DNA of 5,252 nt from DASUBV01 sp035763085 (GTDB lineage Bacteria > Actinomycetota > Actinomycetes > Streptosporangiales > Streptosporangiaceae). Each line of letters begins with the position of its first letter. Within the stretch, counting starts at the first letter, position 1. Where the stretch lies: positions 1 through 5,252 of the forward strand of contig DASUBV010000054.1 in assembly GCA_035763085.1 (NCBI GenBank), in the 5' to 3' direction. A program made the translations under genes and the position numbers. Positions 1-4,373 of this stretch are shown in pieces. The notes below the pieces were generated by a model. The model was given only the letters and a program-made list of their open reading frames with translations. It ran no database searches and was not told where the DNA came from.

Positions 1-376
1 CATCCCGGCCGTTGGCAGGGTCGTACAGCCGGCCGTGCGTCGTCACGAAGATCCGGACTCCGGCTGCCTCGCATGCCTCGATCAGCGAGCACCACTCGGA
101 CACCTTGCGGCTGCCCCGGCTCGGCTCCCACAGCGCCAGCACATCTGCACCGAACCTGCCAGCCTCCAGGTCAGCCAGCAGACGCGGGAAGTCGCCACGG
201 TCCTTCGCCGCGTACCGGCTGGCTGACCGCAGATCTGAGTACGCCGGGCCGGTCAGCTCGATGCCATGCGCTGCAAGTTTCTGCTCGTTGTCGGCGTGCT
301 GCTCGTCGTTGGACTTGGCCCGCCCGCTCCGGTCTTGCGACACGCGCAAATACTCCCGGGCAACAATGGTCGTCAT
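1..376 (-). CDS. Large serine recombinase (site-specific integrase), N-terminal 125 residues, cut by window edge
   Basis: Translating the minus strand from ATG at 376-374 gives an open frame of 125 residues running off the window. It begins MTTIVAREYLRVSQDRSG and is the catalytic domain of the serine recombinase/resolvase family. The YLRVS motif supplies Tyr9, Arg11 and the nucleophile Ser13. The segment around residues 83-90 (WEPSRGSR) carries Arg87 and Arg90, matching the paired catalytic arginines of resolvases. VRIFVTTHGRLYDPANGRD (residues 107-125) is typical of actinobacterial phage and ICE integrases. Such enzymes cut attP and attB with a 2-nt stagger through a Ser-DNA link and rejoin them. 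The missing part should hold the rest of the catalytic domain, the recombinase and zinc-ribbon DNA-binding domains, and usually a coiled coil. No spaced Shine-Dalgarno precedes the ATG, only a G-run touching it. Codons such as ATT, GTT, TTG, CTT and AAA are commoner here than in neighbouring genes, fitting transfer. Family is secure; substrate sites are inferred. Confidence 0.93.
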   Translation of the reverse strand, partial: MTTIVAREYLRVSQDRSGRAKSNDEQHADNEQKLAAHGIELTGPAYSDLRSASRYAAKDRGDFPRLLADLEAGRFGADVLALWEPSRGSRKVSEWCSLIEACEAAGVRIFVTTHGRLYDPANGRD

Positions 377-378
377 CC

Positions 379-391
379 CCCCATTATGGGG
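379..391. repeat. 13-nt perfect palindrome CCCCATTATGGGG at the element junction
   Basis: CCCCAT and ATGGGG are exact reverse complements around one central T. The site covers the proposed integrase -10 box and lies on the element side of the junction. It could be an operator for self-regulation or part of an integrase-binding arm of the attachment site. Symmetry is seen directly; function is inferred. Confidence 0.5.
383..388 (-). promoter_or_regulatory. Candidate -10 box (CATAAT) of a leaderless integrase promoter
   Basis: On the minus strand CATAAT is followed by six G residues and then the integrase ATG at 376. With the usual 6-nt gap between -10 box and start site, transcription would begin at the A of the ATG, giving a leaderless mRNA. 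This fits the lack of a properly spaced ribosome binding site. A -35 box at the usual distance would fall near 405-411, inside the monooxygenase part, and I see no good TTGACA-like match there. Leaderless mRNAs are common in actinobacteria; their use here is inferred. Confidence 0.4.
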
Positions 392-1070
392 AGTTTTGGA
401 GGCACAGCGACTTGTACCGGCTGCGCCACTGGTCGCCGGGCCGGCCGCGCTTGTCGACGATGACGGTCGGCACCCGGAGCTGGCGCAGCCGGGCGCCGAG
501 CGCGATGCCCGCCTGGCCGCCGCCGACGATCAGGACGTACGGCTGCTCGCCGTCGCCGAGCGCGCCGGCCTCGCGCTGGCGCTGCTCCAGCCAGCTGACC
601 CGGCCGGGCCGCGCGCCGTGCACCACGCCCTTCGGCCGTGCCGGGCCGCGGGCCTCCTCGTGGCCCTTCAGCTCATACACCGTGGTCAGCAGCGTCCAGC
701 AGCTGCCCTCGCGCAGCCGGATGTGGCCGTGCCCGCGCCCGGCGGCGGTCTCGAAGTCGATCCACGCCTCGGTCACCCCGCCGGCTTCGGTGACCTCCTC
801 ACCGGGGGTGAGCCGCCAGCCCGACGGCTGGATGTGCGGCAGCGTGTGGCGCAGCATGCCGGCGATGTCGCCGCGGCCTTCAAGGGTCTTGATGTTCCAG
901 GTGAAGGCGATGAGGTCGCGCCAGTAGCAGTCGCGGGTGAACAAGGCCGCCGCCCCGCCGGCATCCCCGGCGGCCAGCGCGGCCCCGAACTCCTCGAGCC
1001 AGGTCATCACGGCGGCGGCGGGCCCGGCCGGCGAGCCAGGCGCGGTCATCTGGTCCGGGGCTGCAGTCAT
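384..1070 (-). pseudogene. Flavin-containing monooxygenase with N-terminal SnoaL-like domain, truncated by element insertion
   Basis: A 228-residue frame starts at ATG 1070, chosen because AGGAG sits 5 nt upstream; a longer frame to ATG 1181 has no such signal. Residues of about 20-125 (from AVMTWLEEFGAAL through the HIRLREGSCW region) look like a SnoaL/NTF2-like fold. After a linker, VLIVGGGQAGIALGARL (179-195) is the dinucleotide-binding GxGxxG motif, with Asp206 at the end of the second strand for the FAD ribose. PGDQWRSRYKSLCL (211-224) is the conserved segment of NAD(P)/FAD-dependent monooxygenases. Family members then continue for roughly 350-400 residues with the rest of the FAD domain, the NADPH domain and the active site. 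Here the frame ends four residues later (QNSP, stop at 386-384). Without those parts the product should be inactive as an oxygenase. The 3' portion probably lies at the far end of the element. Intact members oxygenate small organic substrates; this one's substrate is unknown. Confidence 0.85.
386..405. other. Hybrid attachment site (attL or attR) inside the monooxygenase gene
   Basis: Read on the minus strand, the monooxygenase codons run normally through Leu224 (401-399). They then change to Gln-Asn-Ser-Pro-stop, where family members continue Leu-His-Asp-Pro-Val-Trp-Tyr. The His codon would also begin CA, so identity may extend to position 397. This places the host-element crossover at about 395-405. 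Serine integrases usually recombine between unlike attP and attB sites sharing only a 2-bp core, so no long direct repeat is expected. The core dinucleotide cannot be fixed without the other end or an empty-site relative. Confidence 0.65.
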
Positions 1071-1371
1071 GGCGGCTCCTCTCGGCTGCCGCGCCGCGGG
1101 CCGCCCGGCTGGAGCTGCCCCGGGGCGCCACTCCACTGTGACCACCCGGGCCGCGTTGCCGCAAGCACCAGCCCCGATCATGGGCGGATGACCGCGTCCG
1201 GGGCCGGTTCGCCGGGGCCGCCGCGCAGCCAGCCGCGACGGACGGTCGCGGTCATCGAGGACCTGGGCGGCAGCCGCCAGGACCTCCTCCAGCCCGCCTG
1301 ACCCCTGTCACGGGCCGGGGCCGTCTCTCGTCTGAGAGGGCAGCACCGCAGGAGAGGCAAAGGAGACTCCC
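1071..1371. other. Divergent intergenic region between the monooxygenase and PPOX genes
   Basis: These 301 bp separate two divergent genes and should carry both promoters, but I could not pick a convincing -10/-35 pair on either strand. It holds the two ribosome binding sites at its edges (AGGAG on each strand), a 10-bp GC palindrome at 1117-1126, and a small hairpin CTCTC-GTCT-GAGAG at 1325-1338. Open frames exist on both strands, but at this G+C content stop-free stretches are expected, and none has a start with a ribosome binding site plus recognisable protein sequence. I see no RNA gene. Confidence 0.5.
1076..1080 (-). promoter_or_regulatory. Ribosome binding site AGGAG deciding the monooxygenase start
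   Basis: AGGAG on the minus strand lies 5 nt before ATG 1070. It settles the start, since the frame stays open without a stop as far as 1308 and contains another ATG at 1181 that lacks a Shine-Dalgarno sequence. Confidence 0.7.
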
Positions 1372-1749
1372 GTGACTACCCTCGCTCCGGTCCGCAGCGC
1401 CAAGACCGTCCAGCTGACCACCTACAAGCGCGACGGCTCCCCGGTCGCCACCCCGGTCAGCATCGCCTTCGACGGGGGCGACCGGGCCTTCTTCCGCACC
1501 TACGACCAGGCCTGGAAAGCCAGGCGGCTGCGTCGTAATCCGCAGGTCCAGGTCGCGCCCTCCACCCTGCTCGGCAAGGTGACCGGGCCGGCCATCCCGG
1601 CCCGCGCGATCCTGCTGGAGGGCGAGCAGGCCCGGCTGGCGGCCCGCGCGCTTGCGCGCCGGCACCGGCTGCTGCAGGCCGTCCTGGTGCCGCTGGCGCA
1701 CCGGGTCAGGCACTACCGCACGCTGCACTACGAGCTGCGGCCCCGGTAA
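1372..1749 (+). CDS. PPOX-class (split β-barrel) F420/flavin-dependent oxidoreductase, Rv2061-like
   Basis: The 125-residue protein starts at GTG 1372, with AGGAG at 1361-1365 six nt upstream. The core VQLTTYKRDGSPVATPVSIAF (13-33) is the opening β-hairpin of the pyridoxamine-5'-phosphate-oxidase-like split barrel. Next come FFRTYDQAWKARRLRRNPQVQVAP (40-63) and GPAIPARAILLEG, matching the small single-domain PPOX proteins common in mycobacteria and streptomycetes (TIGR03666, Rv2061c type). Members of this group usually bind coenzyme F420 and reduce small molecules in the cytoplasm, but some bind FMN or heme, so cofactor and substrate are inferred. Length is near the usual 120-140. The C-terminal Arg-rich helix (RLAARALARRHRLLQAV) is typical. 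It is followed 21 bp later by the hemerythrin gene, probably in one transcript. Confidence 0.82.
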   Translation: MTTLAPVRSAKTVQLTTYKRDGSPVATPVSIAFDGGDRAFFRTYDQAWKARRLRRNPQVQVAPSTLLGKVTGPAIPARAILLEGEQARLAARALARRHRLLQAVLVPLAHRVRHYRTLHYELRPR

Positions 1750-1770
1750 TGCCAGTAATATCGGAGCCCT

Positions 1771-2295
1771 ATGACGGCCTTGCCATCCAAATCCGCCCTG
1801 CCATCCGAATCCGCCCCGTCCCCCCAGTCCGCCCCCGCCGCGCGCGCCCGCGCCCTCGGCCGGGAGCTCGCCGAGGTCCACGACGAGCTCCGCCGCTCGC
1901 TGCGCGAGGTCCGCGCCGGGCTGGCCGATCCTGACCCCGCCGGGCCGCCGGCCCGCTCGCTGCGCGCGCACTGCGCCGGGTTCTGCGCCGCGCTGGCCCG
2001 CCATCACGGCACCGAGGACGCCACAGCGTTCCCGCTGCTGGCCCGGCAGGCACCGGAGCTGGCGCCCGTGCTGGCCGAGCTGCAGGCCGACCACGAGGCG
2101 ATCGCCGGGATCCTGCGCCGGATCGACGAGCTCACCAGCGCGGCCAGCCCGCAGAACGCCGGGCAGGTCGCCGGCGAGCTGGACGGGCTGGCCGCGGTCC
2201 TGGAGTCGCACTTCCGCTGGGAAGAGCGGCGGATCACCGCCGCGCTGGACGCCCTCGACCCGGCCGCGCACCCGGCCGCCGAGCTGTTCGGGTAG
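1771..2295 (+). CDS. Hemerythrin HHE cation-binding domain protein
   Basis: The frame encodes 174 residues from ATG 1771, with GGAG at 1763-1766 four nt upstream. After a Ser/Pro/Ala-rich tail (residues 1-24) comes an all-helical four-helix bundle with the hemerythrin ligand pattern. His37 lies in the first helix (EVHDEL), His78/His79 with Glu82 in the second (HHGTED), His108 in the third (DHEAI), and His147 with Glu151 in the fourth (HFRWEE). These would hold a di-iron centre that binds O2 or NO or acts in peroxide/iron handling. No signal peptide or membrane segment is seen, so it is cytoplasmic. It lies 21 bp after the PPOX gene, suggesting joint expression and a shared redox or gas-response role; this is inference. 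The family is clear; the ligand and partner are unknown. Confidence 0.88.
   Translation: MTALPSKSALPSESAPSPQSAPAARARALGRELAEVHDELRRSLREVRAGLADPDPAGPPARSLRAHCAGFCAALARHHGTEDATAFPLLARQAPELAPVLAELQADHEAIAGILRRIDELTSAASPQNAGQVAGELDGLAAVLESHFRWEERRITAALDALDPAAHPAAELFG
1781..1816 (+). repeat. Two tandem copies of an 18-bp unit in the hemerythrin N-terminal coding region
   Basis: TGCCATCCAAATCCGCCC at 1781-1798 is followed at once by the same unit with one change (A to G at 1807). In protein it gives LPSKSA then LPSESA, part of a low-complexity leader before the helical domain. It looks like a recent in-frame duplication by slippage. Confidence 0.7.
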
Positions 2296-2308
2296 CCGGG
2301 CTGCCCGG
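2296..2308 (+). terminator. Weak hairpin directly after the hemerythrin stop
   Basis: CCGGG-CTG-CCCGG begins right after the TAG stop (2293-2295). The stem is short and no T-run follows, so it may be a weak terminator or chance in GC-rich DNA. Confidence 0.3.
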
Positions 2309-2360
2309 GTAGTTGCCGCATCGCCGGCGGCGGGCCAGCCTGGAGCTAGAGCAGCGGGCG

Positions 2361-2365
2361 GGAGG
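2361..2365 (+). promoter_or_regulatory. Ribosome binding site GGAGG deciding a TTG start
   Basis: GGAGG lies 6 nt before TTG 2372. It is the best initiation signal in this area and supports the TTG-started 83-codon frame over the overlapping ATG frame at 2391. Confidence 0.6.
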
Positions 2366-2371
2366 GGCCAG

Positions 2372-2623
2372 TTGATCAGCGACCTGGACTATGACGACAC
2401 CGAGTCGCCGGCGATCGGCATCACGCCGGAGGGCGTGTCCTGGGACGAGGTGCGCGACCACATCAAGATCCAGCATGCCCCGCTGCTGGTGCTCGACGGC
2501 GGTCAGTACGCCGGCGCGTGGTGGACCGGGACGGCCCTGGCGGTCGAGCCTGACCTGGGCGATGACCTGGACGCGGCCATCGGGGGGTTCCGCCAGTTCC
2601 TGCTGGACCGCGGCGAGACCTGA
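2372..2623 (+). CDS. Small acidic protein of unknown function
   Basis: I do not recognise this 83-residue protein. It is strongly acidic, with 17 Asp/Glu against 4 Arg/Lys, starting with a run of acidic residues (DLDYDD, 4-9). The middle has β-strand-like HAPLLVLDGG (35-44) and an aromatic YAGAWWTGTALAV (46-58). The end is probably a helix (DLDAAIGGFRQFLLDRGE, 65-82). No signal peptide, membrane segment or metal motif is visible, so it should be cytoplasmic. The TTG start rests on GGAGG 6 nt upstream. It lies 76 bp after the hemerythrin gene on the same strand and converges with the DUF429 gene 15 bp away. It could be read through from the hemerythrin operon or have its own promoter. Third-position G/C preference matches real genes here, so I consider it genuine, but function is open. 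Confidence 0.65.
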   Translation: MISDLDYDDTESPAIGITPEGVSWDEVRDHIKIQHAPLLVLDGGQYAGAWWTGTALAVEPDLGDDLDAAIGGFRQFLLDRGET

Positions 2624-2638
2624 CGGCGCTGGATCCGC

Positions 2639-3370
2639 TCAGAACCAGATCCGGATCGGCTGACCCCGGTCATCGAGCTGCTCCGGCTCCGGCACGAAGG
2701 TGGCCTCGCCGCGGGCGATGCGAGCGGCCGTCCAGGCCACCGCGGCGGCATCCAGGATGTCATCGGCGGGCGCCGACCCGGCCGGGCCCAGGTCGGCCGG
2801 GATGACGATGCCGGCCCCGGTCAGCAGCCGGCGCCGGGCGTGCTGCCCGTTCCAGGTCTTCTTGCTGGCCGCCACGGGCTGCCCGCCGGCCAGCGCGGCG
2901 AACGACAGTTCCGGGTGCACCTCGAACAGCCGCGCATGATCTGCGGCGCGGATCTCGTCGGCTTCCCGGATCCTGGCCGCCAGGCCCCAGGCCTGCCGGC
3001 TGAATCCCAGCGGCGGATCGGTGAGCTCCCGGCACCTGCTGACCGCGTCCGGGTACGGGAGAATGCCGCTGCCGTCGGTCATGGCGGCCCGCGGCGGCAC
3101 CCGGAAGACCCGGCTGCGCTGCGCGCCGAGCATGCGGGCGGCCTCGTCGTCGGCCGTCCGCCAGCCGCGGGCCAGCAGCCCGAGCGGCATGTCGACTCCG
3201 ATGACGGCCGCCGCCGGGAACGTCTCGATGACCTCGGCCAGCGACCCGGCCAGGCTGACCGACCGCAGGCTCAGCGCCACGGTGACCAGGTCGCCGGCCA
3301 GCTCGACGGCGACCCATCCGGCGCGCCAGGCATCCACCCCGATGACCTGCATTCCGCCAGCATCTCGCAT
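2639..3370 (-). CDS. DUF429 family protein, predicted RNase H-fold nuclease
   Basis: The frame encodes 243 residues from ATG 3370, or 237 from ATG 3352 (MQVIGVDA). Neither start has a well-spaced ribosome binding site, so the start is uncertain. GVDAWRAGWVAV (11-22) and VIGVDMPLGL (56-65) give acidic residues Asp13 and Asp60. Later come LFEVHPELSFAAL (148-160) with Glu150 and Glu154, the lysine pair at 170-171, and PADDILDAAAVAWTA (201-215) with Asp203, Asp204 and Asp207. This order is that of DUF429 (COG4923), a family predicted from its ribonuclease H-like fold to be a metal-dependent nuclease. I know of no established role. Length is normal and motifs are intact. It is divergent from the GNAT gene with only 38 bp between them, and its end is 15 bp from the convergent acidic-protein gene. 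Family assignment is firm, biochemical role is not. Confidence 0.87.
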   Translation of the reverse strand: MRDAGGMQVIGVDAWRAGWVAVELAGDLVTVALSLRSVSLAGSLAEVIETFPAAAVIGVDMPLGLLARGWRTADDEAARMLGAQRSRVFRVPPRAAMTDGSGILPYPDAVSRCRELTDPPLGFSRQAWGLAARIREADEIRAADHARLFEVHPELSFAALAGGQPVAASKKTWNGQHARRRLLTGAGIVIPADLGPAGSAPADDILDAAAVAWTAARIARGEATFVPEPEQLDDRGQPIRIWF

Positions 3371-3377
3371 CCGCCGC

Positions 3378-3383
3378 TACCCT
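3378..3383 (+). promoter_or_regulatory. Candidate -10 box (TACCCT) for the GNAT gene
   Basis: TACCCT fits the actinobacterial TAnnnT -10 pattern and would start transcription near 3390, leaving a short leader that contains the GGGGGGAG ribosome binding site (3395-3402). It lies in the 38-bp gap with the divergent DUF429 gene. No clear -35 box is visible, so this is tentative. Confidence 0.35.
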
Positions 3384-3408
3384 GGGCCCGACCCGGGGGG
3401 AGCAGGCA

Positions 3409-3957
3409 ATGACGGCAGATCAGGCGGACCCGGGCGCCCGCCCCGTGCTGGCCGGCCCGCAGGTGACCATTCGCCCCGGCGGGCCGGCCGACGCCCCCCG
3501 GCTGCACGAGATCCTCGCCGAGCCGTCGGTGGCGCGGTGGTGGGGTGCGCCCGACCCGGAGGCCGTGATCGAGGCGGACCTGCGCGGCGCGGAGGACTCG
3601 GTGCTGCTGATCATCGAGATCGGCGGCGAGGTGGCCGGCGGCATCCAGTACCACGAGGAGAGCGACCCGATGTACCGGCACGCCGGGATCGACATCTACC
3701 TCGGCGGCCGGTTCCAGGGCCGCGGCGCCGGCCGCGAGGCGGTGGCGCTGCTGGCCCGGTACCTGTTCGAGCAGCGCGGGCATCACCGCATCACCATCGA
3801 CCCGGCCGCCGCCAACGAGCGTGCCATCCGCAGCTACGCCAGCGTCGGCTTCCGGCCCGTCGGCGTCCTGCGCCAGTACGAGCGCGGCCCGGACGGCACG
3901 TTCCACGACGGCCTGCTGATGGACCTGCTGCGCGGTGAGCTCATCGTTACTGAGTAA
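3409..3957 (+). CDS. GNAT acetyltransferase resembling aminoglycoside 6'-N-acetyltransferases
   Basis: The 182-residue protein starts at ATG 3409, with GGAG at 3399-3402 six nt upstream. It is a single GNAT domain. The N-terminal strand and helix (VTIRPGGPADAPRLHEIL, 19-36) lead to the VARWWG motif (41-46), characteristic of the AAC(6')-Ib/AacA4-like group. AGIDIYLGGRFQGRGAGREAV (92-112) is the β4-α3 acetyl-CoA pyrophosphate loop, with Gln103-Gly-Arg-Gly-Ala-Gly108. ITIDPAAANERAIRSYASVGF (128-148) includes the conserved Asn136 and Tyr143. The enzyme should move an acetyl group from acetyl-CoA to an amine in the cytoplasm. Closeness to AAC(6') enzymes suggests an aminoglycoside or related aminosugar, but many such chromosomal homologues have no proven resistance role. 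It is divergent from DUF429 and followed 55 bp later by pth2 on the same strand. Confidence 0.87.
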   Translation: MTADQADPGARPVLAGPQVTIRPGGPADAPRLHEILAEPSVARWWGAPDPEAVIEADLRGAEDSVLLIIEIGGEVAGGIQYHEESDPMYRHAGIDIYLGGRFQGRGAGREAVALLARYLFEQRGHHRITIDPAAANERAIRSYASVGFRPVGVLRQYERGPDGTFHDGLLMDLLRGELIVTE

Positions 3958-3958
3958 C
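3946..3958. repeat. 13-nt perfect palindrome GTTACTGAGTAAC over the GNAT stop codon
   Basis: GTTACT and AGTAAC are exact reverse complements about a central G. The site covers the last GNAT codons and the TAA stop and lies 54 bp before the pth2 ATG. Its A/T content stands out in this GC-rich DNA. It could be an operator for a dimeric repressor acting on pth2, or chance. I cannot assign it to a known regulator. Confidence 0.4.
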
Positions 3959-3998
3959 TCCCGCGAGAAAGCCATACATAACGAGGCTGCGAGGGCCC

Positions 3999-4004
3999 TA
4001 ACGT
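3999..4004 (+). promoter_or_regulatory. Candidate -10 box (TAACGT) for pth2
   Basis: TAACGT fits the TAnnnT -10 pattern and ends 8 nt before ATG 4013, so transcription would begin at or next to the ATG. This agrees with the absence of a ribosome binding site at usual spacing from that ATG. The -35 region (about 3975-3981, in an AT-rich patch) has no good consensus match. Confidence 0.35.
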
Positions 4005-4012
4005 TGTCTGCC

Positions 4013-4360
4013 ATGGCGGTGAAGCTGGTGCTGGTCGTCCGGGCCGACCTCGGCATGGGCCGGGGCAAGATCGCCGCGCAGGCGGCTCACGCGGCGGTCG
4101 GGGCGGCGCTGGCGGCCATCGGCCGCGCCGAGTTCGCGGAGTGGCTGGCCGAGGGCCAGCCCAAGGTGGTGCTGCGGGTGAACAGCGCCGAGGAGCTGCT
4201 GGGAGTAGTGGCACGGGCGACTGCGGCGGAGCTGCCGTCGCAGCTGGTCGAGGATGCCGGGCGGACCCAGCTGCCGCCGGGCACGCCGACCTGCTGCGCG
4301 GTCGGCCCGGCGGCAGCCGAGCAGATTGACGCGATCACCGGCGAGCTAACGCTGCTGTGA
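4013..4360 (+). CDS. pth2: Peptidyl-tRNA hydrolase, Pth2 type
   Basis: From ATG 4013 this encodes 115 residues, the full size of a bare Pth2 domain. KLVLVVRADLGMGRGKIAAQAAHA (4-27) is the Pth2 signature, with Lys19 and His26. VEDAGRTQLPPGT (79-91) carries the conserved Asp81 and Thr85, and CCAVGPAAAEQIDAITGELTLL closes the α/β fold. Pth2 releases tRNA by cutting the ester bond of peptidyl-tRNAs that drop off ribosomes (EC 3.1.1.29). It is the archaeal and eukaryotic type, whereas nearly all bacteria use the unrelated Pth1, so here it is probably an additional enzyme. The start is unsettled: ATG 4013 lacks a ribosome binding site and may be leaderless, while TTG 4004 has GAGGG at 3991-3995 eight nt upstream and would add MSA. 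The frame also stays open to 3935, but that would overlap the GNAT gene. It converges with the methyltransferase gene 13 bp away. Confidence 0.9.
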   Translation: MAVKLVLVVRADLGMGRGKIAAQAAHAAVGAALAAIGRAEFAEWLAEGQPKVVLRVNSAEELLGVVARATAAELPSQLVEDAGRTQLPPGTPTCCAVGPAAAEQIDAITGELTLL

Positions 4361-4373
4361 GCCAGCTGGGTCA

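Larger units (their letters stand above)
1..398. mobile_element. Right-hand terminus of an integrated element (prophage or ICE-like), extending left out of the window
   Basis: The serine integrase gene begins about 22 bp from the point where the monooxygenase reading frame at 384-1070 stops matching its family. That is the standard layout of an integrated element with its integrase at one end. A hand count of bases 1-360 gives 68% G+C. Single 60-base lines in the neighbouring host DNA reach 80% (1861-1920) and 87% (601-660). The element body and its other end lie beyond the window, so size, cargo and type cannot be judged. The exact edge is uncertain by about 10 bp. Confidence 0.75.

Noticed and set aside
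12..1301. A 429-codon plus-strand open frame across the integrase and monooxygenase region
   Set aside because: It is antisense to two genes with clear family motifs, its sequence is Arg/Pro/Ala-rich without recognisable domains, and long stop-free frames are expected at this G+C content.
1189..1301. Short plus-strand frame (MTASGAG...) ahead of the PPOX gene
   Set aside because: Thirty-seven codons, no good ribosome binding site and no recognisable sequence.
1071..1307. Upstream in-frame extension of the monooxygenase (including ATG 1181) with a helix-like GLEEVLAAAAQVLDD segment
   Set aside because: No ribosome binding site supports ATG 1181, no other start codon was seen upstream of it, and AGGAG 5 nt before ATG 1070 explains initiation. 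A decayed gene remnant is possible but not supportable.
1252..2271. A 339-codon minus-strand open frame opposite the PPOX and hemerythrin genes
   Set aside because: Its protein is Gly/Arg/Gln-rich and repetitive, as antisense frames of GC-rich genes usually are, while the plus strand carries two recognisable proteins with ribosome binding sites.
2632..2657. GATCCG...CGGATC inverted repeat between the acidic protein and DUF429 genes as a bidirectional terminator
   Set aside because: The stem is only 6 bp with a 14-nt loop and overlaps the DUF429 coding end; it is too weak to call.
3935..4012. Longer N-terminus for pth2 starting at ATG 3935
   Set aside because: It would overlap the GNAT gene by 23 bp, and the extra 26 residues do not belong to the compact Pth2 domain.
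3271..4068. A 265-codon minus-strand open frame opposite the GNAT gene
   Set aside because: Antisense to a protein with full GNAT motifs; its own sequence shows no domain.
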